Assembly (NCBI RefSeq): GCF_900176535.1
Contig: NZ_FWXT01000004.1
Location: 186,001 to 250,000 of the forward strand
Source: Pedobacter africanus
GTDB lineage: Bacteria; Bacteroidota; Bacteroidia; Sphingobacteriales; Sphingobacteriaceae
Length of the DNA stretch: 64,000 nt
Direction of reading: 5' to 3'
Numbering within the stretch: position 1 is the stretch's first letter; every line of letters starts with the position of its first letter. Of this stretch, positions 46,701-54,746 are shown one piece after another. Below the pieces are notes generated by a model. The model did not search any database and was not told where the DNA came from. It saw nothing but the letters and a program-made list of their open reading frames with translations. A program made the position numbers and the translations under genes.

Positions 46701-47173
46701 ACAAGGGCTTTACCTTGAGTGTACTGGCAAATTTCATTACCGGACTTAAAGTAAACAACGACCTGCGCGGTTATATATTTGGCCCCCTGGAAATAGACGG
46801 TGCCTCAAAAACAGTAAACAATACGGCACTTCCTGCAGGGCAGACCCGCTGGCAGAAAAAAGGCGACATTGCCTTTGCACCTGCGGCTACCCTAAATGGT
46901 TACCCGGAAGCCAATGGTTATACCACCACCCGGTTCATAGACAATGCAAGCTTTTTCAGGCTACGCAACGTAAGGCTAACTTATGATTTGCCCTCTAATT
47001 GGCTGAATAAGGCTAAAATAGGCAAAGCCTCGTTTTTTGTTGCTGCTGATAATGTTTTCACCATTACCAAATTTACAGGGCTGGACCCGGAAGTTGGGGG
47101 AGGAAGCTTTGAGAATAGTGCAAAATATCCGATCAACAGAAAAATCACTTTAGGACTTAACATGACCCTGTAA
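43787..47173 (+). CDS. SusC/RagA TonB-dependent transporter with STN domain
   Basis: About 1128 residues from ATG 43787 (MKLNAFYLG); an in-frame ATG at 43715 would add 24 residues before the signal segment. The order is a signal helix, STN (about 45-105), CarboxypepD_reg-like domain (GQVTDAKKQPMAGVNIQVKG), plug with ITGYGKKKVSELTGA, and a barrel. It works with the FecR and sigma factor upstream. The substrate is unknown. Confidence 0.92.
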   Translation: MKLNAFYLGMLRLWLPNKLLLIMRLIIIMLFASLMQVSAAGFAQRLTYAKKNATLEQVFQEIEKQTGFQVLYSNQKVNDAKKLDVDFRNSSVKEILDFCLKNEALTYKIEQKTILIKEKDPVVQIRMPIFPTEIRGQVTDAKKQPMAGVNIQVKGKRTGVISDGEGRYNIKVDDADVLVFSMVGFKPQEIAVKGMQLLNVTLLEDVGELEQLVITGYGKKKVSELTGALATVKGEDLRNVASASIVQNLKGKLAGLIVSDVGGDPASASSLNVRGVGSLGGTSSTQPLVVIDGLIQDMSNISSVAGAANILNLSPNDVESVTLLKDAASTALYGSRAANGVLVITTKTGAGLRSGKPQLNMEANYSWENPTFGKFRMMNSAERYELLSQAYTNDYKNQNPTKTDAEVQAYLATVMPDKTDALSHDTDWMREGYRTGQIQRYNLSMAGASEKFSYYGAATYHRERPIAVTDKFERYSIRVNTEYKPTSKLTINTGFNALYSPTQNSGLSNYRGALYKMMPWDYPKNADGSYRLGGSNEANWYSKGAFNPLYSTQEGFNYRYDKAYMGGLDARVSYSFNPWLEISSSNRITLTSSKNGFYVDPLDLASGRPGGSYSRNLTQNLNYITSNLLTFNKEFGLHQVKGLAGFEFNNVRNEVTGGSTTNITSGLFSLSQGTFQGISESIAEVSYLSYLSEANYSYDNKYFVSGSFRRDGSSKFGINNKYGNFYSVGGSWTVSNEAFLKHNKTLTNLRLRASHGTTGNADPVGAYSIYGVYNFITGTSQYDGKPGIVPGANDNNPDLHWEVQRMNNIGLNIGLWNRLNLAIDLYDKANTNILRTVQAPISSGVSGVVKNIGKVSNKGIELDLNSLNIDGKVKWTTNLNLAFNRNKVLYLTDVPSILPTTGGFVIAPGYAIGTIYGIVYKGADPDSGKPSYEVRNADGSKGSTLNIKEATLQILDSQQPDFSGGISNSVNYKGFTLSVLANFITGLKVNNDLRGYIFGPLEIDGASKTVNNTALPAGQTRWQKKGDIAFAPAATLNGYPEANGYTTTRFIDNASFFRLRNVRLTYDLPSNWLNKAKIGKASFFVAADNVFTITKFTGLDPEVGGGSFENSAKYPINRKITLGLNMTL

Positions 47174-47202
47174 CCAGGCTATCCAATAAAAAATTTTCAA
47201 TT

Positions 47203-48651
47203 ATGAAAAAGATTCACAATTATAGTTTACTGCTTTTAACCTTACTGTTACTGGCAGCATGTTCCGAAAAGCTGGACCTACGCCCCGAAACCAGCATGGA
47301 TACCGATAAGGCACTTAGCGGCGAGACGAACCTGAAGCTGGCCACCAGCGGTAATTATAGCTTACTGAACGACTTCGATTACATCAGCGCATACTTTCAT
47401 ATGGCAGAGTCTCCGGTAGATAATGTAGAAGCTACTTCCGTTTTTGATCCGGGGGGTACCAGGCAGTACGGTGCCTATTCCTATGTTCATTTTCCAACCA
47501 TGGCAAATTCCACCCGGTTATATACCAATGCCTATAAATTGGTAAGGGGTGTCAATAATGTCATTGCTGCAATCCCCGATGATGCCAGCCCTGCTTTGCT
47601 GCAGCTGAAAGGTGAAAACCTTTTTTTGAGGGCCATAGCTTATCATTCCATGGTTAAAATATTTGGCCGGCCATATGTACAGAATAACGGGAACAACCCT
47701 GCTGTGCCGATTATTGACAAACCCATGCCAACACTGGAACGCCCTGCCAAACGCCATACCGTTAAAGAAGTTTACGATTTTATGGTGGCAGATCTGCTGA
47801 AAGCAGAGGCCATGATGACCATAGATGCCAATAACAATGCCTTTGCTTCCAAATATGCCGCGCAGGCCATGCTGTCGTCATTATACTTAAATATGGGTAA
47901 TAATGCAAAAGCCATAGAATATGCCGATAAAGTAATTGCTGCAACAGCTAAATTTACCCTGGTGCAGGGAGATGCTTATAAAGGTTACTTTGCCACCAAC
48001 CACAGTACCGACAAAGAAACCATTTTCTGTATCAAGAACCTGGATGGGACCGGTAGTGGCTTTTATTACTATAACCAGAGTTATACTGTAGAAAAGTTTG
48101 CTGCAGTTTCAAAGCCTTTATGGGATTTGCTGAACGAAGGAACCGGAGATCTGCGGAAGAATTTTTATAAAGCCCTAAAAACAGCCGATGGCACAACCTG
48201 GAACTTTACCACCAAGTTTGTGCAGAACCCGGCAGTGAATACTACCGAAAAAGTAAGCTCTCCGCCAATTTACCGCCTGGCAGAAATGTACCTGAACCGT
48301 GCAGAAGCCAATGCAAAACTCAATAACGGACAGCTTGCCCTTGATGATGTAAACACCATCCGCAGGCGTGCCGGGCTTACCGGAACCGACCTTTATGCAC
48401 TTGGCAGTCTGCGTGGCCGCAGCACCGTTTTGCAGGTCGTTTTAGACGAACGGCGTTTAGAATTTGCTTTTGAAGGAGGACAACGCAGGGACGACCTGCT
48501 GCGCAACAACCTGCCGATGATCAGAACTTACGGCAAAGCAGGGCAGCCAGGATCGAACATTACCGTACAGCCCACCGATGCCCGGGTGGTTTATTTCCTG
48601 CCTTTAAGTGAAACCAATGGCGTTACCAATTCCTTAGAACAAAACCCTTAA
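47203..48651 (+). CDS. SusD/RagB outer-membrane lipoprotein
   Basis: 482 residues. Lipobox LAAC at about residues 18-21, then the mature start SEKLDLRPETSMDTDKAL. Helical repeats are followed by the RagB C-terminal signature (YRLAEMYLNRAEANAKL, VVLDERRLEFAFEGGQRRDDLLR). It starts 29 bases after its SusC and ends 3 bases before the thioredoxin gene. Confidence 0.92.
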   Translation: MKKIHNYSLLLLTLLLLAACSEKLDLRPETSMDTDKALSGETNLKLATSGNYSLLNDFDYISAYFHMAESPVDNVEATSVFDPGGTRQYGAYSYVHFPTMANSTRLYTNAYKLVRGVNNVIAAIPDDASPALLQLKGENLFLRAIAYHSMVKIFGRPYVQNNGNNPAVPIIDKPMPTLERPAKRHTVKEVYDFMVADLLKAEAMMTIDANNNAFASKYAAQAMLSSLYLNMGNNAKAIEYADKVIAATAKFTLVQGDAYKGYFATNHSTDKETIFCIKNLDGTGSGFYYYNQSYTVEKFAAVSKPLWDLLNEGTGDLRKNFYKALKTADGTTWNFTTKFVQNPAVNTTEKVSSPPIYRLAEMYLNRAEANAKLNNGQLALDDVNTIRRRAGLTGTDLYALGSLRGRSTVLQVVLDERRLEFAFEGGQRRDDLLRNNLPMIRTYGKAGQPGSNITVQPTDARVVYFLPLSETNGVTNSLEQNP

Positions 48652-48654
48652 CCT

Positions 48655-49821
48655 ATGAAATTCTATTGTATAAGCTTAAAAAGCCTGCTCCCGGTGCTGC
48701 TGATATTCAGCAGCCTTACCGGATTTGGGCAGCAAAAAGACAGTTTTACCCTTTCGGGGAAAATAACCAACCAGGATTATGATTTTGTTTATCTGAAATA
48801 CACCGGCCCCGCGGGCCAACGGGTGTCGGACAGCGCTAAAATCAGTAATGGCAATTTTCAGTTTAAAGGGCGTATAAGCGAACCTACTGTTGTCTTCCTG
48901 AATGGAAAAATGAAAAGCCAGAGTATGGACGATCCTAATTTTACCAGTATATTTCTGGAACCTGCCTTCATGACCATTAATTTGAAAGCAGGGGATTTCA
49001 AAAATGCTGAGCTCAAAGGTTCTGTAAGCCAGGATCAGCAAAAGGCCCTGGATAAGCTTAAAGCGCCGATAAGAAAAGAAATGGAGCCTGTTCTGGAGGC
49101 TTACAGGAAGGAAAAAAACCACGAAAAAGCTGCTGAGATCAGGGAGCAGTTTGAGCCTTTCAATGCAAGAATGGATAAAGTAGATTTTGCCTTTTTTGCT
49201 GCGCACCCTGATTCCTATGTAACGCCATATATGATGCGTTTTAAGATTGCCGGCCTGAATACAGCAGCGGCAAAGAAAATCTACAACAGCTGGACCAAAC
49301 GCATTCAGCAAAGCAGCTATGGTAAGTATATTGCTGAGGAGATCAAAAAACTGGAAAGTGGGTCTCCAGGCAGTAAAGCTGCAGATTTTACAGCAAAAGA
49401 TATCAATGGTGAACAGCTGAGCCTTTCAGATTTTAAAGGCAAAAAATACGTCATGATTGATTTCTGGGCCAGCTGGTGTGTGCCCTGCCGTAAAGGCAAT
49501 CCCCACCTGATCTCGGTGTACCATAAATACAAAGAAAAAGGTTTCGAGATCATTGGTGTAGCAAACGATGATAATGCCGTTGAAGCCTGGAAAAAAGCGG
49601 TGGAGCAGGATAAAATCGGAATCTGGAAGCATGTGCTGAGCGGTTATAATCGCAACGCCAGTGAGGCTGAAAAAGCGGCATACATTAATGAGCGTTATGG
49701 GATCCATACTTTACCGACAAAAATCCTGATCGATAAAAACGGGACCATTATAGGCCGCTATGGCGGGGGCGGAGAAGATGATGCCGCAATGGACAAAAAA
49801 CTGGAAGAGATTTTCCGGTAA
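48655..49821 (+). CDS. TlpA-like thioredoxin with DUF4369-type N-terminus
   Basis: 388 residues. Signal peptide ending GFGQ, an N-terminal beta-rich domain of the DUF4369 type (FTLSGKITNQDYDFVYLKYT), a helical linker, and a thioredoxin fold with WCVPC (Cys275, Cys278) and HTLPTKILID. It is the same position and class as the protein at 25338, though the N-terminal domain differs. Expected to reduce disulfides in the periplasm. Confidence 0.91.
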   Translation: MKFYCISLKSLLPVLLIFSSLTGFGQQKDSFTLSGKITNQDYDFVYLKYTGPAGQRVSDSAKISNGNFQFKGRISEPTVVFLNGKMKSQSMDDPNFTSIFLEPAFMTINLKAGDFKNAELKGSVSQDQQKALDKLKAPIRKEMEPVLEAYRKEKNHEKAAEIREQFEPFNARMDKVDFAFFAAHPDSYVTPYMMRFKIAGLNTAAAKKIYNSWTKRIQQSSYGKYIAEEIKKLESGSPGSKAADFTAKDINGEQLSLSDFKGKKYVMIDFWASWCVPCRKGNPHLISVYHKYKEKGFEIIGVANDDNAVEAWKKAVEQDKIGIWKHVLSGYNRNASEAEKAAYINERYGIHTLPTKILIDKNGTIIGRYGGGGEDDAAMDKKLEEIFR

Positions 49822-49822
49822 G

Positions 49823-49862
49823 AAATAAAAACAGGGTGCTCAAAAGGCCCCTGTTTTTATTT
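49823..49862. terminator. Terminator after second SusCD operon
   Basis: AAATAAAAACAGGG (49823-49836) pairs exactly with CCCTGTTTTTATTT (49849-49862) around a 12-base loop. Long A and T flanks make it usable in both directions. Confidence 0.88.
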
Positions 49863-50169
49863 ACGCATTAATCCATTCCTTCCAAGGCAATATCCACTGT
49901 CAAGCTCGTACTATTCAGCGCCTTTATCTTTCATTAAAATTTTGATAAAATATCCAAAATTTAATAATTAAATACATTAGATTAATTATTGAGAAATATT
50001 TGGTTGTTTAAATTGTTTATATATATTTAATTTAACTTATTATATTTCCCTTGCTTTTCCTGTCAATTCTTAGTATATTTATCATCCGCTCGTTTACTCA
50101 GAAAATCCCAAATCTATTCTAAAACAGCTACTCCGCCTAAGATTCATTCTATCTTCTCTGCTAATAACT
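49863..50169. other. AT-rich gene-free region
   Basis: No coding sequence, RNA gene or mobile-element remnant is recognised. One AT-only hairpin, AATAATTAA (49963-49971) with its complement at 49982-49990, is visible. The composition is clearly more AT-rich than the flanking genes. Confidence 0.5.
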
Positions 50170-50316
50170 ACAAGTAATTCACATATAAAACACTGAATTA
50201 GCTTACCATTAAGTTACCATTAGCTTACCGTTGGAATACCCTTGAAATACCACAATGGTATTCCAACGGTAACTCAAGGGTATTCCAAGGGTATTTCAAC
50301 CATGTGATTTACTTGT
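50170..50316. repeat. Symmetric array of 11-bp units inside an outer inverted repeat
   Basis: On the + strand, TTACCATTAAG, TTACCATTAGC, TTACCGTTGGA and ATACCCTTGAA abut at 50203-50246. On the minus strand, ATACCCTTGGA, ATACCCTTGAG, TTACCGTTGGA and ATACCATTGTG abut from 50294 down to 50251. The arms 50225-50240 and 50257-50272 are exact 16-bp complements. Outer arms ACAAGTAATTCACAT (50170-50184) and 50302-50316 match at 14 of 15. No protein is encoded. Origin and role are unknown. Confidence 0.75.
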
Positions 50317-50471
50317 ATTTTATACGTGATTTATATGAGGTTATTTACTACTCATAAGCTAAGGATCAGGAATTTAAATGTTATCTTTAAGGAATTGGCC
50401 CCGGAGTGTGGGCTGAGATGATAACCAAATATAAACAATATAAAATGATTATGACAACACCTAACCAGTTT
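50317..50471. other. Gene-free flank of the 11-bp array
   Basis: AT-rich sequence up to the stop of the alpha/beta hydrolase gene. Nothing recognisable was seen. Confidence 0.4.
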
Positions 50472-51296
50472 CTATTTTAAAAAATCCAGTATAACAGGCA
50501 GGGCCACAGGCGGATTATTTGCCTCCTTTAATGTGGTCAGTTCACCCATGTAAGTGCCATGTCCACCCGGAATAATAGCAAGCCTGGCATGCGGCAAACG
50601 GCGTGACAGTTCTACTGCATGTTCAGGTGTAGACACATCCTGATCACCAATAAGGATTAAAGTCTGATTTTGTATGGCTGCTATGGATTTGTCTGGAATA
50701 TCAGTAAACTGCTGCATCCTGTGTGCACATTGGTTAAACATAATATCCAATGCTTCCCTGCTTGGATTGATGGCCTTAAATGTGCTGACATAAGGTTCAG
50801 GCATGTCCTCAAATTTTGCATTTTTCATGCCTTCCCAGAATGCTGGAGGGACCCCTGCCCGTTTATACATGGATGAGGCAACGATTAACTTATTTACCAG
50901 CTGCGGGTGCCGTATTGCAATTTGCAATGCAGTGGTGCCCCCATTGCTGAAACCAAAAATATCAGCTTTTTCAACCTTCAGTTGCCTCAATAGTTCCGCT
51001 ACATCGTCGGCATCCTGTTCAAACGTGATTTGTCTGCCATCGCGGTTATCGCTGTGGCCATGGGCCTGCAGTTCAACCCCAATAACCTGGTGTGCTTTGG
51101 CCAGTGCAGGCAATATCCTGCCAAAAGTAGTTTGTATGGTAGATGCGGCACCATGTATCAGTACCAGGGGTTTACCTGTTCCATGTATTTCGTAATACAT
51201 GTGTAAACCATTTACTGTGGCGTATTTTCCTGTTTGTGAGTTTGCTGTGTTCATAAAGCAGACGATTAAGGATAATAAAGTTATAACTCTTTTCAT
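50472..51296 (-). CDS. Exported alpha/beta hydrolase
   Basis: 274 residues from ATG 51296 (MKRVITLL); the frame is open to 51320. Signal peptide ending ANSQ, oxyanion region LVLIHGAAST, nucleophile elbow GFSNGG, acid in LILIGDQDVSTPE and catalytic His in PGGHGTYMGE. All triad positions are present. The substrate is unknown; esterase or lactonase activity is the default guess. Regulated by a clear operator in its promoter. Confidence 0.88.
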   Translation of the reverse strand: MKRVITLLSLIVCFMNTANSQTGKYATVNGLHMYYEIHGTGKPLVLIHGAASTIQTTFGRILPALAKAHQVIGVELQAHGHSDNRDGRQITFEQDADDVAELLRQLKVEKADIFGFSNGGTTALQIAIRHPQLVNKLIVASSMYKRAGVPPAFWEGMKNAKFEDMPEPYVSTFKAINPSREALDIMFNQCAHRMQQFTDIPDKSIAAIQNQTLILIGDQDVSTPEHAVELSRRLPHARLAIIPGGHGTYMGELTTLKEANNPPVALPVILDFLK

Positions 51297-51315
51297 GATT
51301 ATGTTTTTTATAATG

Positions 51316-51363
51316 TGCAATTATATGGTTGCAAATATAAACGCAATCACTTGATTGCGCAAA
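51316..51363 (-). promoter_or_regulatory. Hydrolase promoter with palindromic operator in the spacer
   Basis: On the minus strand, -33 TTTG (51363-51360), a 20-base spacer and -7 TATATTTG (51339-51332) form a near-ideal promoter. The spacer is filled by CGCAATCA-CT-TGATTGCG (51342-51359, + strand). A related site, TGCAA-N8-TTGCA, lies at 51316-51333 near the transcript start. Two sites suggest a dimeric repressor such as MarR or TetR; no such gene is adjacent. Confidence 0.65.
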
Positions 51364-51438
51364 TTTATTTGAAATGCTTTGTAAGCAGAGACAAATCGAC
51401 AAAAAAATGAACAAATTTTACAGATTTCTATCGTTTAC

Positions 51439-51460
51439 TTTGGTTTGTAAAAAAACCAAA
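51439..51460. promoter_or_regulatory. Inverted repeat TTTGGTTT/AAACCAAA before third SusC gene
   Basis: Perfect 8-bp arms (51439-51446, 51453-51460) around 6 bases, ending 17 bases before the ATG. It may be an operator or an mRNA leader hairpin of the glycan locus, which has no own regulator gene here. Confidence 0.4.
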
Positions 51461-51477
51461 TATAAACTGTATTGTGA

Positions 51478-54400
51478 ATGAAGAATTTATTTCTACTCCC
51501 GTTGTTTTTACTACTGCTTTCATTTGGTACTTATGCACAGGATCAGGTTGTTACAGGAAAAGTTACGGATGCTGCCGGGAACGGCCTACCGGGTGTAACC
51601 ATAACTGTTAAAGGAACTGCTCAGGGGACAAGCACCAATGAAGAGGGTAACTTCAGTATCCGGACAAATAAAGGGGCGATGCTCTCTATATCGCTGATAG
51701 GTTATATGGAGCGGGAAGTTGCGGCTACGGGAAGCGGTCTGCTCCCCATTGTACTTCAGGAAGCAGCTGTTGGCCTGGACGACGTGGTCGTAATTGGCTA
51801 TGGTACTGCAAGGAAGAGGGATCTCACCGGCGCAATTACACAACTTAAGCCCGATAAAATTGCTGATGAAAACCCCAGAACAGTGCAGGATATATTAAGG
51901 GGAACCCCTGGTTTGACCATCGGGCTGGACGCATCTGCAAAAAATGGGGGCTCCATCAATATCCGTGGGCAGCGCTCTGTGTATACAGCGGGTAATCATA
52001 ATTCCCCTCTGCTGATTCTGGATGGAATGATCTTTTATGGTGAATTGTCTGAAATAAACCCGGATGACATCGAGCAGATCGATGTACTCAAAGATGCCTC
52101 GGCAGCGGCTATTTACGGCGCACAGTCTGCCAACGGTGTATTGATCATTACGACCAAAAAAGGGAAACCGGGCAAACCAGCTATAAATTTTACCTCGAAC
52201 CTGGGCTTCTCTACTATGGGCGCAAACAGGCCGGTATGGGGGCCGGAAGGGTATTTAAAATATAGGCAGGACTGGTATACGGCGGCTTCTTACGATGTGA
52301 ATCCGGCAACTGGCAATTATGAGCCTTACATGTCGGCCAGCATTGATGCCAGCGATTCCAAGGGTAAACCTGGTTATTATGAAAAACCAAGCCCGGATAT
52401 GTTGGCCAGATACGGCATCACAGAAGCCGCCTGGAGAGCTTATTCCGTAAACGACGCCAATGCCTCCATTGAGCAGATTTATGCCAGGCGGATCGGGCTG
52501 GGCCATAATGTTTTGAGTAATTACCTTGCCGGGAAAACCTTCGACTGGTACGACCATAGCTTTCGGAAGGGGCTAAACCAGGACTATAATCTTAGTGCTT
52601 CCGGTGCGAGCGATAAGATTAACTATTACATGTCGGCCGGATACCTTTCCAATGAAGGGGTAATTGTGGGCGACAACTATAAAGCGGTACGGTCTAATCT
52701 TAAAATCGATGGTAAAATAACAGATTGGCTGAATATTGGTGCCAATATCAATTTCCAGGACCGCTCGGACGGAAACATTGCAACCGACTGGTCCAGTGCA
52801 ATTACCTTTAACAGCCCTTTTGCTTCCTACCGGGACCCAAATGGGAACCTGGAGATTTACCCCCAGGGATCCACACTTACCGGTCTGGTAAGAGGTTACA
52901 ATTACGATTACAACAGGCAGTTTCAGGACCTGGAAAGTGGTTATACGGTCCTGAATTCTATTTTTACGGCCAAGGTAAAACTGCCATTTAACATCACTTA
53001 TTCATTTAACGGCTCGCCCAGGTACCAATGGTTCTATAAACGTTACTTTACCTCATCACAGCATCCCGATTGGAGGCCAGGCGCTAAAAAGGCCGGCGTT
53101 AACCGTGAAAACAGCAAACGTTTTGACTGGTCGCTCAACAATACCATCAACTGGGAGCAGACTTTTGCCCGGAAGCACCGTGTAAATGTAACACTGGTGC
53201 AGGAAGCAGAAGAACGGCAGTCCTGGTGGGACAATATCCAGGCCTGGGATATATCGCCAACTGATGCACTGGGCTTTCATGAAACGAAGGGTGGCGACAA
53301 GCTGTTAAGCGAATTTGATACCAGTGACGGCCGGCAAACAGCTGACGGCATGCTGGCCCGCCTGTTTTATGCTTATGACGACAGGTATATGCTGACCACT
53401 TCTGTACGCCGCGACGGATATTCTGCATTTGGTACCTCCAACCCCCGGGCCACCTTCCTTTCTGTTGCGCTGGGCTGGACCTTTACCAATGAAAAATTCT
53501 TTAAGTGGAAACCACTGAGCAGCGGTAAACTGCGCTTGTCTTATGGCCAGAACGGAAACCGCTCACTCGATGATGCCTATGTTGCATTGGCCAATCTTGC
53601 CAATGGCGCAGGCACCCAGGGCTATATCAATGCCAATGGAGACTATGTACAATTTCAATACCTGCGCATAGACCGGATGGCCAACAAAAATTTGCAATGG
53701 GAGAAAACTGCCTCTTTTAATGTTGGCCTCGACCTGGGCTTTTTGGATAACCGCATTTCAACTACGTTGGATTATTTCCGTATGTCTACAACAGATATGA
53801 TCATGAACCAGTCTTTACCTGGTTTTTCAGGCTTCAGCAGCATCACCACCAATCTGGGCGAAGTGCTGAATAAGGGATTTGAAATCACTGTCAACTCGCA
53901 TAACATAAAGGGAAAGGACTTTAACTGGAGCACCAGTTTCGGCTTTTCAAAATACAGCAATAAGATCAGGCACCTTTATTACCAGTTTGTAGATGTGCTG
54001 GATGCCAACGGTAATGTCATATCCAGTAAAGAGGTGGACGATATTGGAAACCAGTGGTTCATTGGCCAGCCCATCGGTGCCATCTGGAACTATAAAGTGA
54101 CCGGTATCTGGCAGGTAGATGAAATTAAAGAGGCGGCCAGGTTTGGGCAGCGCCCCGGGGACCCTAAGGTGGCCAACACCTATACGGCAGATGACGTGAT
54201 TAACCCCGACGGGAGTATTAAGCCGGTATATAACGACAATGACAAGGAGTTTCTGGGACAAACCCAGGCACCTGTCATGTGGTCGCTACGGAACGATTTT
54301 AATTACAGGAACTTCAACTTTTCCTTTAACCTCTATTCGTACTGGGGGCACAAAAGTTTAAATGGAGCTTATATGAATCAGGACAACGGTACTTCTACCA

Positions 54401-54735
54401 TTAGTCAGGGCCTTGCCAATACTTATGAGAAGCCCTACTGGACACTGGAAGCCCCCAGCGATTTCTGGGCCCGCCTGGAATCTAAAGGGCCTGCAGGCCT
54501 CAATGCACCGCAAAGGGTGTTCGACCGTTCTTTCATCAGGCTGGACAATGTAAGCCTGGGTTATACCCTACCTAAAAAATTAACCTCATCGGTTAAAATA
54601 GAAAAGTTAAAGGTATTTGGTTCTGTACGCAACCTGGCCGTATGGAAAAAGGACAAGAACTGGCGCTACTGGGATATTGAAACTGCACAAATGGCCCCGA
54701 GAATATTCACACTGGGCTTAAACCTGGGCTTTTAA
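51478..54735 (+). CDS. SusC/RagA TonB-dependent transporter without STN domain
   Basis: 1085 residues. Signal peptide ending TYAQ, then directly a CarboxypepD_reg-like domain (GKVTDAAGNGLPGVTITVKG), plug (VVIGYGTARKRDLTGA) and barrel ending LGLNLGF. The missing STN domain means it does not signal to a FecR protein, unlike the other two SusC proteins in the window. First gene of a four-gene glycan locus. Confidence 0.93.
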   Translation: MKNLFLLPLFLLLLSFGTYAQDQVVTGKVTDAAGNGLPGVTITVKGTAQGTSTNEEGNFSIRTNKGAMLSISLIGYMEREVAATGSGLLPIVLQEAAVGLDDVVVIGYGTARKRDLTGAITQLKPDKIADENPRTVQDILRGTPGLTIGLDASAKNGGSINIRGQRSVYTAGNHNSPLLILDGMIFYGELSEINPDDIEQIDVLKDASAAAIYGAQSANGVLIITTKKGKPGKPAINFTSNLGFSTMGANRPVWGPEGYLKYRQDWYTAASYDVNPATGNYEPYMSASIDASDSKGKPGYYEKPSPDMLARYGITEAAWRAYSVNDANASIEQIYARRIGLGHNVLSNYLAGKTFDWYDHSFRKGLNQDYNLSASGASDKINYYMSAGYLSNEGVIVGDNYKAVRSNLKIDGKITDWLNIGANINFQDRSDGNIATDWSSAITFNSPFASYRDPNGNLEIYPQGSTLTGLVRGYNYDYNRQFQDLESGYTVLNSIFTAKVKLPFNITYSFNGSPRYQWFYKRYFTSSQHPDWRPGAKKAGVNRENSKRFDWSLNNTINWEQTFARKHRVNVTLVQEAEERQSWWDNIQAWDISPTDALGFHETKGGDKLLSEFDTSDGRQTADGMLARLFYAYDDRYMLTTSVRRDGYSAFGTSNPRATFLSVALGWTFTNEKFFKWKPLSSGKLRLSYGQNGNRSLDDAYVALANLANGAGTQGYINANGDYVQFQYLRIDRMANKNLQWEKTASFNVGLDLGFLDNRISTTLDYFRMSTTDMIMNQSLPGFSGFSSITTNLGEVLNKGFEITVNSHNIKGKDFNWSTSFGFSKYSNKIRHLYYQFVDVLDANGNVISSKEVDDIGNQWFIGQPIGAIWNYKVTGIWQVDEIKEAARFGQRPGDPKVANTYTADDVINPDGSIKPVYNDNDKEFLGQTQAPVMWSLRNDFNYRNFNFSFNLYSYWGHKSLNGAYMNQDNGTSTISQGLANTYEKPYWTLEAPSDFWARLESKGPAGLNAPQRVFDRSFIRLDNVSLGYTLPKKLTSSVKIEKLKVFGSVRNLAVWKKDKNWRYWDIETAQMAPRIFTLGLNLGF

Positions 54736-54746
54736 ACGAATTAAGG

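Noticed and set aside
48676..49311. 211-codon minus-strand frame inside the second TlpA-like gene
   Set aside because: Shadow without domain or signal features; the + strand gene has clear thioredoxin motifs.
50203..50294. CRISPR array reading of the 11-bp repeats
   Set aside because: Units are too short, abut without spacers, reverse orientation midway, and no cas gene is present.
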